This document shows, piece by piece, positions 7,604 through 14,059 of a DNA stretch of 14,059 bases. The notes beneath the pieces are model-generated. The model was not told the origin of the DNA. It worked only from the letters and a program-made list of their open reading frames with translations, and did not search any database. The first letter of the stretch is position 1, and each line of letters opens with the position of its first letter. Source of the stretch: Isohypsibius dastychi (lineage: Eukaryota > Tardigrada > Eutardigrada > Parachela > Isohypsibiidae); assembly GCA_034696485.1 (NCBI GenBank), contig JAQIWT010000900.1:1-14059 (forward strand), given 5' to 3'. Made by a program: the position numbers and the translations under genes.

Positions 7604-8234
7604 AGCCATCGACTTCAAAAGAATCTACAATCCCCTATCCCACCAACTGCAAAGAGTCCCAGGACACACGATAGAAAAACTGTCATCGAATTGAAAGCTG
7701 CTTTGTACGGCAAAAAGTATCAACTTAGCGCACTCGGCCTTGAGAAGTCCGAAATTCTCAAAAACAAAACCGGAATGGACTTCATCCAACTCCATTTTTG
7801 TGACGAAACAGGACATGTTAAGGTCTTTATCAATGACCCAGAAACCATTGCTCACTACAACGAACATCTGGTTGTGGGCAAATCGTACACATTGGCAAAC
7901 GAAAACATGGTTGTTATGGACGGCTACAGACACAGCACTACTGGAGTTTACTACCCAACCAAAAATCATTGAACTCCACGAGACAAAAGTCGAACCGTGT
8001 CAAGCTGATTACAATTCATTCATGAGGTCAGGTGCCGAAGTACTGAAAGCGAGAAACACGAAGTACGCACCAGTCTCCTTCAGCACATTGTCAGCAAGGA
8101 TAAAATCATTCCCCGACGATATTGTCTCCAAAGGTTGTGACAGACCTAATTGCGATAATATTCTTGAATACTACCAAGATAGTGACACCTATTTCTGCCT
8201 AAAACGTGAACAACCACCGTTGTTACCGGAATAA
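7604..8234 (+). pseudogene. RPA1-like DBD-A plus zinc ribbon, copy III
   Basis: The best preserved copy. The frame from 7604 to 7972 has a short Pro/Ser linker, then YQLSALGLEKSEIL ('WtI.aRVtnKs.i'), MDFIQLHFCDETGHVKVFIN ('lf.leLvDesG.I.aT.F'), and YNEHLVVGKSYTLANENMVV ('f..lievgkvYy.s...lk'). A one-base shift near 7955-7965 moves to a second frame (to TAA 8232-8234) with IELHETKVEPCQADY, the closing strand of DBD-A. DBD-B is absent. Next come VSFSTLSARIKSF and CDRPNC...YFC, which match the start and zinc ribbon of DBD-C (C-x4-C-x13/14-C-x2-C). The cysteines are codons 8136, 8151 and 8196. The fourth position is CGT, Arg (8205-8207), one transition from TGT. The remaining C-terminal OB strands are not visible after 8234. 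The family binds single-stranded DNA; this copy is very probably non-functional. Confidence 0.72.
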
Positions 8235-8886
8235 CTCAACAGAATGATGCAGGAAAATCGGTTGGGAAGAACTAGATGGGCCTGTCTTTTCTTGTCGTTC
8301 GCCAAGAGACATTCCATTACATTCCCTTTGTAAGCAAGTATCCTCGACACCCGGTTTAGGTACCTTGCCTGGACTGCCTTGATTATGAAGTTCCGGAGAG
8401 GAATGCACTAAATCGATTTAATTGCCGGATCTGGCGCTGCACGTCTTCGTTTCCAACGTATAGCCTACTAACTCGCCACCGACGATCTCATCACGGATGT
8501 CACGCGGGTTCTCTACAAACATAATGGAATTCGCCGTTAAACGTAATCCCAATCGAGCGAATCCCACGTACTCGACAATGATTCCTTTTTTAAAACTGCT
8601 TAAGAAATTCCGGTGACATTTGACTTGCATCGGCTGACAACAACAGAAGATAGCTATGGGCTGCATTGTCACGCTTGTTCAGATATGCCCTGTTATCGAG
8701 ATAGACTAGGGTCCGGTGGTACCAAGTAAAGTAAGAGTCCGCGAGTTCGAATGTACAAATACTGCTTTTTACACCTCGTCAAAACAACAGCTCGGACACA
8801 AGAGAAAATGACCCGGCCATCTTCTAAGGGAGACCTCAGCCAGCGAATAGCCGATTCTATCTGGTAGGTTGCCAGGTCTTTGACAT
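8235..8886. other. No gene seen
   Basis: About 650 bases after copy III. The C-terminal part of a DBD-C fold would be expected here, but I could not trace it in any frame. Minus-strand frames at 8418-8672 and 8693-9010 are open but unrecognised. Confidence 0.5.
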
Positions 8887-8953
8887 ACCGGTCCGTTGGC
8901 TGAAATCTGGTGTTCCTGAAGAATCTTGACCAAATTTCAGCCAAACGACCGGG
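8887..8953. repeat. Hairpin-forming inverted repeat
   Basis: The left arm 8887-8910 (accggtccgttggctgaaat, then ctgg) is nearly the reverse complement of the right arm 8930-8953 (ccaaatttcagccaaacg, then accggg). They are separated by a 19-base loop. About 20 positions pair, with one or two mismatches and a bulge. The size and shape resemble a small structural RNA or microRNA-like hairpin, or a remnant of a miniature inverted-repeat element. There is no independent sign that it is transcribed. Confidence 0.5.
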
Positions 8954-9340
8954 TGTTATATGCCTCATATTGGAGGGCATTTTTGCGGGCCTTTGCCTAG
9001 TTTTGGGCATTCTGACTTACGAGTTTTGCTGTGCATTGGCTCTGATAACAGAGGGCATATTTTTTGGTTATTGGTTGTTTGCACCATCGATATGATATTC
9101 AAATTCACCAAAGTCTCCGTTTTCCACGGAATCGCCAAATTGACTGTGAACCTTACTTTTGAATTTCCGGATTGCCGATTCCCATTATTGTCCAGACTCC
9201 AGCCACTGGATAGCCCACCTTGACCAATAGAGTAAAAATCCGGCCAAATCACAGGCAGCTGTTATTTGTAGGTCAGGGGGCTTTTGTTCCAAAAATAGAG
9301 GCCATTGCAGTTGGGGGCATATTCGATTATTATTGGTTGA
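8954..9340. other. Non-coding; imperfect 25-bp direct repeat
   Basis: No convincing gene. An imperfect direct repeat (gggcatatt...attggttg) lies at 9053-9077 and 9315-9339, with 20 of 25 positions equal and 237 bases between. A further GGGCAT occurs near 9005. It could be part of a small non-autonomous element, but no target-site duplication was recognised. Confidence 0.35.
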
Positions 9341-9625
9341 ATGATCCAACTGAAAATCTTAATAGAAAACCAATTTTCAAGTGTCGGTATTCGTCATGAA
9401 TGCAACACCAATAAAACTGAGCACCCACAAGGCGAAAATAGGCGAGCAGTCCATTACCGTACAGAGGAAGAAATTATAGACACTACTGGAGAAGAACTGG
9501 AGACAGATACGGATGTAGTCGACAGAGGGATTTTTGGAGGTGGAGTAGAGTGGACTGAAGCAGCTCCCAAAAACGTTGAGGGAGAAATAAGGCATAGCGG
9601 ATCGGACAAGCAGGTAACTTCGTAA
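9341..9625 (+). pseudogene. Unrecognised acidic ORF
   Basis: A 94-residue open frame ending TAA at 9615-9617 or just after, depending on frame. Its middle is acidic (RTEEEIIDTTGEELETDTD), followed by GIFGGGVEWTEAAPKN. It is directly followed, in another frame, by the open stretch 9618-9911, and may be one protein broken by a frameshift. Such acidic linkers are not diagnostic. No domain recognised. It lies immediately upstream of block B. Confidence 0.3.
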
Positions 9626-9911
9626 TTATAGTATAGATGATGACTGCAGCATTTTTGAATTGCCTACAATATGCGGTGAGGAGCCATCCACCAAAAAAAA
9701 ACTGGACAGTGTGAAACGGATTGAATTTGAATCTGAATGAACATCTGGAATAGTTGGTGGAAAAGACAGCGTCGAACTCCATGTGGCTCAGAAATCGGAA
9801 AGATTGATTACCAAGAGAGGTGAAATGTTTTTCGTGGATAAATCGAGCTCATTTAGGTTTTCAATAATGGCGTGGATACTATTGCGGAATATGAAAAGGC
9901 TGTCGATATGA
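9618..9911 (+). pseudogene. Unrecognised ORF with one internal stop
   Basis: Open for 97 codons except TGA at 9738-9740, closing with TGA at 9909-9911. It reads SIDDDCSIFELPTICGEEPS, a lysine-rich patch and KRIEFESE. After the stop come IVGGKDSVELHVAQKSERL and GEMFFVDKSSSFRF. The minus strand is also open (9483-9782), so the strand is not certain. Plausible degraded C-terminal part of the preceding acidic frame. Confidence 0.3.
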
Positions 9912-9930
9912 ATACATAGGTTACGAACGA

Positions 9931-10169
9931 AACCACAGAGCAGTCCGGTTCTTATCTGAATACGGGTAAAATATATTGAAATTACACGTTTCATTTATCA
10001 TATTCTAAAAGCTGTATTTACCGGAGATTATCAGACGATCTTATCACTATTGTGCAGTTATATCTACATTATATCTACAATTATATGAGTTTGCGGACAA
10101 ATACAGGTTGACAGATTTATACAGCCGTTGTTCCGACAAACTAGCCAAAACATAGATGTAATATACCCA
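9931..10169 (+). repeat. Block B, left arm of the large duplication
   Basis: Copy of 134-349. It keeps 'tctgaatacgggtaaaat' and 'gacgatcttatcact' and carries an extra AT-rich insertion around 10061-10090 with repeated 'tatctaca'. It runs without interruption into the next arm at 10170, which marks the position where block A carries the Tigger-like element. Confidence 0.85.
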
Positions 10170-11102
10170 GTGAGACATCTTTGCCTGCACCGTCGATATC
10201 GAAACGATAAGGCCGTTTTCACTCTCTGGTTACAGCGTTCTTTTGGAGTTAACTCAACACCTTTTCGTATTCAGGGCAGGACAGTTCTGAAATGTGTTAA
10301 CGCGTGCAAAGCTGGCTCTGGTTCGAAGTGGTCTATCGGTGCGAGAAAAGCTTGTCATATTTTTGCTAACCTGGAAAAATCTGGAAAATTCCTACAGTCT
10401 GGCTAAATCGACCGCCCCAGGTACATTTAAAACAAGGTCAGCTTTAGCGGACGGACATGGAAACAAGGGAGAAACAAAGAAAATAGAACTGGGCTCGGCA
10501 TTTCGAAAACTACGAAGGGCAAAGCCACTAGAAAGACAATGACCACATTGGTCAAGACCAGATATCCAGTGTTCATTCGCACCAGACTGGCCGATGGAAT
10601 GATGCAATCAGTTATAGGATGTATAAAATACACGAGTGTTCAATGTGGCAGTCCCTAAGGAATGATCGCGAAATTGCAGCATTGCCGGAGTGACTGCAGG
10701 ACCCCAGCGTTCTTGGGTAAAAACAACACTGAAAAACCGTGGCGTTGTGAGCGACCAAGAGGCTGCGGCGCTATTCTCCTTGCTCTCGCCCATACACCAG
10801 CCCATTCGTTGTGATACAATGGCTGACAATTGCTGGATGATGGTGAGTCAACTGAAGGAAATTATACGTCGTTGGCGTACAAAAGAGGTTTGACCACTCT
10901 TCAGCTACTATGGTACAGCTAGTGAGCATTAGAAATCTCGCTCATTTGTAGCCTGTCACCACACCGAGATCCCTTGTTGCTCGTGCATACAACATTCAGG
11001 AAGATGACGCTAATCTGGATTGAGCTAGATGGACCACGATCGCACCGTATTCAACTTGTTCTGGGCAAATGTCTTGGTCTAGCTATCACGAAGTTACTCT
11101 TC

Positions 11103-11350
11103 CCTTCCTGGACCTCCCCTTATTCTTAGCACGATGAATCGTGATTTCCCAAGTGACTTACCTGCTCTTGAAATTCGTAGATTCCAGACCAGCAGCTCCA
11201 GCTTCAGCATTCCATGCTTATACACCCGATGTTTTCGGCAATGGCGGTAAGGTCAAATAATGTGTATAATGTTCGGATGAGACAGTGACGGAGGCTGGAA
11301 ACAATGTCTAACTGCGATAGAATTAAGCAGAATATTGTATTTAAACGCAT
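11103..11350. repeat. Near-identical 248-bp core, block B copy
   Basis: Same as 2771-3018 except for two substitutions, inside a block that otherwise differs by roughly one base in ten or more. It carries the same palindrome (11130-11143), plus-strand GGTAAGG site and minus-strand consensus splice donor. Downstream it lacks about 16 bases present in block A ('tcaattcgaacgcat'). Confidence 0.85.
11134..11250 (+). CDS. Small conserved ORF, 38 residues, block B copy
   Basis: Identical in DNA to the frame at 2802-2918, including ATG (11134-11136) and TAA overlapping GGTAAGG. It could be a 5' exon for copy IV. The same caution on frame and coding status applies. Confidence 0.3.
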   Translation: MNRDFPSDLPALEIRRFQTSSSSFSIPCLYTRCFRQWR

Positions 11351-11741
11351 GCGTGGAATCGCAACGTCGTGCACCAAACATTCGAAACCGGTACCAGTAT
11401 TAAATAGAACAGCTTCAATGCCCTAAGCAACTCGTTCCAGTGACCGACATGTGTCTGGCAGCGTGAATTTATGTATCAACCGCATTGATTAGCAGAAAGC
11501 TTCCCGAATAAAGTGTGGTCCCTGAACGACTCAACGTCGATCACAGGATATACCCAAACGGGATTCTCTTCGCGATGCTGAATATAACATTTGGATAGCA
11601 TATAAATATTCACTGTAAATGTACCGTACTGGTTTCACAGAAAAACACATGGGACCGATCAGACAAATAATCCTATATGTACCACACAGATAACAAATCG
11701 GGATTTTTACCAACATTGTTTCCATAAAAATTTGTTTCCAG

Positions 11742-12073
11742 CACTCGAGACGTTCATGTCCCTGACCAACGGCAAAGGATTCATCTCAACGGATGAATGA
11801 AAGACGGACGAATGAAAGAAAACTCTGAAGGTTCTGGTGGGACAATGTTCAGACATTCTAGACAATTCTTACACGAATGAGAAGATTGTTCGAAGTGTAA
11901 CTGGCGGTGGGGGATCGCCCGCACAGAGCAGATGCTCAGAATGCTTGTCACTATTCATCCACCCTCTGCTGGCGAGAGTGGTCAGTGCCGCGAAGAAACA
12001 AAATGGCGTCATAGAACGAATAAGCATCATACTCAAACACTTGAACGATCACGATTGTGCGTTATGTGGGTAA
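11742..12073 (+). pseudogene. Copy IV first segment, possible OB-fold remnant
   Basis: After an acceptor-like site (tttgtttccag, ending 11741) one frame reads TFMSLTNGKGFISTDE, then TGA at 11798-11800 and again at 11813-11815. It is then open to TAA at 12071-12073 with KTLKVLVGQCSDIL and EKIVRSVTG. The short strand and following segment could correspond to an OB-fold strand pair ('vtatLW.e...', 'vlaikg'), but the match is weak. The rest (SPAQSRCSECLSLFIHPLLA) is unrecognised. It corresponds in position to 3343 onward in block A, though the DNA no longer aligns. Confidence 0.3.
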
Positions 12074-12151
12074 CTTTGCATAAACTTTGCCTGGAAAGGA
12101 ATAATGCACGGCAGCTGACAAGGTCTGCGTGTTAACCGAAGATCCATAGTT

Positions 12152-12925
12152 TTGCAAATCTCCCCCTTTGCTTTTGTCTTGACAAAAACATCAGCCGGTC
12201 AGGTATCCTTGACAGGTATCCAAGAAACTGGACTGCAAGCCGTGGACGTTGGTGGGCAAAAATGTCTGGCATATCTTAGGGAATGTGAAAAGCGAACCTT
12301 ACGGCGAAACAATGCAAAGAACACATTGATTCAGGTTCAGGAGGATCAGAACGGAAGAGCACGATCCATGGGCTTGCAAGACCAGCTGGGTTTGGCAGAT
12401 ATGTAAGTGACGGTAAATAACGAACTTAAGTAGGCTTCAAAATTTCTTGTAATGTCGAATGTGCCACGACCAACAACGGAAGGGGTCATGAACACGAACA
12501 CTTTGGAGGCGTTCGTGAATACCCATGAGGTGGTATGATATCGTTGTTTTGACCTGAAGCAGTTTTCGGTACAACAGCTGGCGTAACCGTCAGAAATACC
12601 GGTGTGCGCCGCTGAGCACGATTATCATTCATAGTAGGGCTAGCCGATCGCAATGAGAACTCAAGAGTATCGAAATATAGCATTCACTGTCCAAAAAAAA
12701 TTTCAGCGAACAGGTGTACAAAAACCAATTTACAAACGTCATCGAATAGCAAGGACAAAACAAATCGACTACTTCAAAGGTGTTAGGATACTGGAGTCGG
12801 ATCTTTTCAGGGACTCAAAGAAATCTAAGACAATGTATTCGAACTCGCTTCGTGATAGATGGTTTCATTCGTCATGGGAAACATTGGTACCAGTTACAAC
12901 TAAATCTCATTACCGTACAGCCTGA
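12152..12925 (+). pseudogene. RPA1-like DBD-A OB fold, copy IV, with probable intron
   Basis: The frame from 12152 to a donor-like AT/GTAAGT (GT at 12403) includes GIQETGLQAVDVG, CEKRTLRRNN and TLIQVQEDQNGRARSMGLQD, matching DBD-A 'lf.leLvDesG.IraT.Fn'. An acceptor-like tttcag ends at 12706. Joining there keeps the frame and gives EQVYKNQFTNVIE, like 'eqvdkf..lIe'. A stop at 12747-12749 and a change of frame follow. The third frame then carries KQIDYFKGVRILESDLFRD ('gkvYyfskg.lk.an..f') and RWFHSSWETLVPV ('y...f...T.v.p'), stopping at 12923-12925. The order of elements is right for DBD-A. The intron and the fold are inferred. Confidence 0.45.
12403..12706 (+). other. Putative intron of copy IV
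   Basis: Donor GTAAGT at 12403-12408, acceptor TTTCAG ending at 12706, 304 bases, preceded by an A-rich rather than pyrimidine-rich tract. Removing it joins two halves of a DBD-A-like fold in frame. If real, copy IV descends from an intron-bearing gene rather than from a reverse-transcribed copy. Confidence 0.35.
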
Positions 12926-12956
12926 AAAGGAAACAAAAATACACTAGACTATCGAC

Positions 12957-13082
12957 ATGGATCTAACAGTATTGTCCCGAAATTACGTAGAACCCTTAAA
13001 TTCTTTAGAAATACCTGATACCGTTCTTTTCAAGATTGCAGAAGTCCGTGAATTTGTTTTCAAAACCACAGCTACGGCATGA
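12957..13082 (+). pseudogene. DBD-B N-terminal half, copy IV
   Basis: ATG at 12957-12959 opens a 41-residue frame containing PLNSLEIPDTVLFKIAEVRE and ending at TGA 13080-13082. The pattern (a short 'i..L' lead, then a hydrophobic strand followed by V-x-E) resembles the entry into DBD-B ('i..L.....lvDiiGiv'), and it sits where DBD-B should follow the DBD-A of this copy. It is too short to be certain. Confidence 0.35.
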
Positions 13083-13217
13083 TTCACACGGATGAAATAC
13101 TGTAAACTCTTGGTCAATCCAGTTCACCACAAAACTCAACGATTCCCAGATCATAGCATTCTTGAATGATGGGAGGTTTGGTGGGGAGCTAAGATTGGAA
13201 AGAATACCGCACGATGT

Positions 13218-13457
13218 TTGGAAATACCGGATTCTTGTGTGAGCATAGACGATCTTCACTCAAAGTCTGCGGCAACGTTGCCACGAATGTGGAAAAACGG
13301 AGATGGTTTCAAGAACAGGGTTCTTTTTGCTTCAGTAGCGAAACTCAAAAGCTCATCTCGAAAGTGGTTGGAAATCAAAGAAACTGGACTTGTTCCTGAA
13401 TTCGATTTCGACGCAACTTTCATGCAATTGTTCACATATTTCATTCAAGAAACATAG
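13218..13457 (+). pseudogene. DBD-B distal half, copy IV
   Basis: An open frame (79 residues) with SIDDLHSKSAATLPRMWKNG, DGFKNRVLFASVAKLKSSS and LEIKETGLVPEFDFDATF. 'TL..mW...dgF...vlfAsvaklk' parallels the RPA1 DBD-B 'tatLWgeda.kF....vlAIKgarv', and 'le...tglvPe' its closing part. The homologous frame in block A is 4201-4407. Two overlapping frames in the other strand and phase are also open, so the choice rests on the block A match. Confidence 0.42.
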
Positions 13458-13597
13458 CCCTCCGTCTCAGACCAAGTCCCCATGCTTTAGCATTGTTCAG
13501 TCAGTTCACGAAAGAAATTGAGGCCAAAACCAAACTTAAGGATGAGGGACGAATGGCAATGATAATGAAGGCAGAAACCGAGGGTAAGGAAAACTAG
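13400..13597 (+). pseudogene. C-terminal tail of copy IV
   Basis: The open stretch of 65 codons ends at TAG 13595-13597. The meaningful part starts at about 13450, as a frameshifted continuation of the preceding frame: RPSPHALALFSQFTKEIEAK, TKLKDEGR, then IMKAETEGKEN. It looks like a charged helix. Block A has the same DNA (4380-4520) with the terminal TAG retained but the frame destroyed, which supports this being the true end of the ancestral protein. No domain recognised. Confidence 0.4.
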
Positions 13598-13620
13598 AAG
13601 ATCTCATACTGCTTGCGGCA
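13430..13620 (+). repeat. Block B, distal arm of the large duplication
   Basis: Partner of 4330-4530. Shared words include 'ccatgctttagcat'/'ccctgctttagaat', 'gaggccaaaaccaa'/'aaggccaaaaccat' and 'ggaaaactagaagatctcat'. No further alignment was seen beyond about 13620. Confidence 0.75.
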
Positions 13621-13708
13621 CACCACTCAACGTTGAACATGAAACAATCATTTTGCGAGGGTGTATCTGCTGTGTTTGGCGAAAGTTTCGGTATAACCCC
13701 TGAATCGC

Positions 13709-13906
13709 ATGTTTCTCTGTGGCCCGTTTCTCACTCCAAGGCTCATTTCGGAAGCCGGCATTCGAAAGGTCCCTAGATTTTCAGCCCGAGCTAAGGTCGC
13801 CAAGTCCTTTAAGGTCCCTATACTTGCAGCCCGAGCTGAGTTTAAGAAAGTCGCAAAACGCAATCATACGCTGAAGAAACTGCGGAAGCAGTCATATATG
13901 AAATAA
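13709..13906 (+). CDS. Unrecognised basic ORF with 15-residue tandem repeat
   Basis: A 65-residue open frame ending TAA at 13904-13906. Two adjacent 15-residue units, KVPRFSARAKVAKSF and KVPILAARAEFKKVA, are encoded by a 45-bp direct repeat starting at 13766 and 13811. The end is very basic (RNHTLKKLRKQSYMK). A run of Lys/Arg residues with Ala spacing suggests nucleic-acid binding or a linker, but no family is recognised. The minus strand is also open (13648-13863). There is no clear start beyond the ATG at 13709, and it may be a fragment. Confidence 0.3.
   Translation: MFLCGPFLTPRLISEAGIRKVPRFSARAKVAKSFKVPILAARAEFKKVAKRNHTLKKLRKQSYMK
13766..13855. repeat. 45-bp tandem repeat, two units
   Basis: Unit 1 begins aaggtcccta at 13766 and unit 2 begins with the same ten bases at 13811. 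Both continue with 'cagcccgagct'. The period is a multiple of three, so the repeat stays in frame. Bases 13907-14059 hold nothing further that I can support. Confidence 0.75.
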
Positions 13907-14059
13907 GCCATACCATCGATAATTCCAAATTTTTCTGCGTTTTTGGCTGCTGCGCTGTGCTTACATGATGCTGGTTTCCTCTTCAAACATTCTTGCCGTA
14001 CGTTAGCGAATTTTCAAAAACATCGTGAAGCTTCGTTATTTTTGAGAATGAACAATTCT

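Larger units (their letters stand above)
10170..11640 (+). repeat. Block B, middle arm of the large duplication
   Basis: Collinear copy of 1846-3342. Differences include several small indels (for example a seven-base and a two-base gap around 10745-10790), so most open frames are not shared between the copies. No coding region supported apart from the small frame in the core. The arm ends at an acceptor-like site (ggtttcacag, 11631-11640) homologous to the one before copy I. Confidence 0.9.

Noticed and set aside
7625-7969. Minus-strand open frame of 114 codons
   Set aside because: Opposite the DBD-A of copy III; the plus strand explains the openness.
8700-8775. tRNA-like sequence (gagttcgaatgt resembles a B box)
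   Set aside because: No acceptable A box at the right distance, no acceptor stem pairing and no cloverleaf.
3343-13597. A Helitron carrying RPA-like genes
   Set aside because: Some Helitrons carry RPA-like genes, so this was tempting. I found no Rep (HUH) motif, no helicase motifs, and no TC...CTRR termini with a 3' hairpin in the window. It stays a hypothesis only.
1-14059. CRISPR array, prokaryotic operon or integrated virus
   Set aside because: No regularly spaced repeats, no Shine-Dalgarno-linked gene strings, and no viral polymerase, capsid or integrase motif was recognised in any frame.

Overview
The window looks like intergenic or accessory DNA of a eukaryote, most likely an invertebrate animal. 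It has moderate GC, no operon-like packing, intron-like splice signals, a decayed pogo/Tigger-type DNA transposon, and coding remnants that resemble the DNA-binding OB folds of the large subunit of eukaryotic replication protein A (RPA1/RPA70). I see no bacterial-type gene, rRNA, convincing tRNA or CRISPR array. The species cannot be told from the sequence.

Layout. An old duplication gives two collinear blocks on the same strand. Block A covers about 134-4530 and block B about 9931-13620. They align in three patches: 134-349 with 9931-10169, 1846-3342 with 10170-11640, and about 4330-4530 with 13430-13620. Most matching stretches look roughly 80-90% identical by eye. One 248-bp core (2771-3018 and 11103-11350) has only two differences. 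Block A carries a Tigger-like remnant (about 350-1845) that block B lacks. Its transposase is missing the N-terminus and the second catalytic aspartate, and is frameshifted several times. Its 3' terminal sequence is still visible, ending in CTG-TA.

The most interesting content is a run of four broken, same-strand RPA1-like copies. Copy I (3343-4407) and copy IV (11742-13597) lie in the two blocks. Copies II (4829-6073) and III (7390-8234) lie between them. DBD-A-like and DBD-B-like OB folds are recognised by aligning motifs against remembered RPA1 family patterns. Copy III also has a zinc-ribbon-like end that lacks its fourth cysteine. All copies carry frameshifts or stops, although some may be introns or sequence errors. 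Several other open stretches (6155-6760, 9341-9911, 13709-13906) are unrecognised.

The genes do not form a pathway. The picture is of a locus, or perhaps a mobile or segmentally duplicated unit, that repeatedly copied an RPA1-like single-stranded-DNA-binding gene and then decayed. No carrier element such as a Helitron could be shown.
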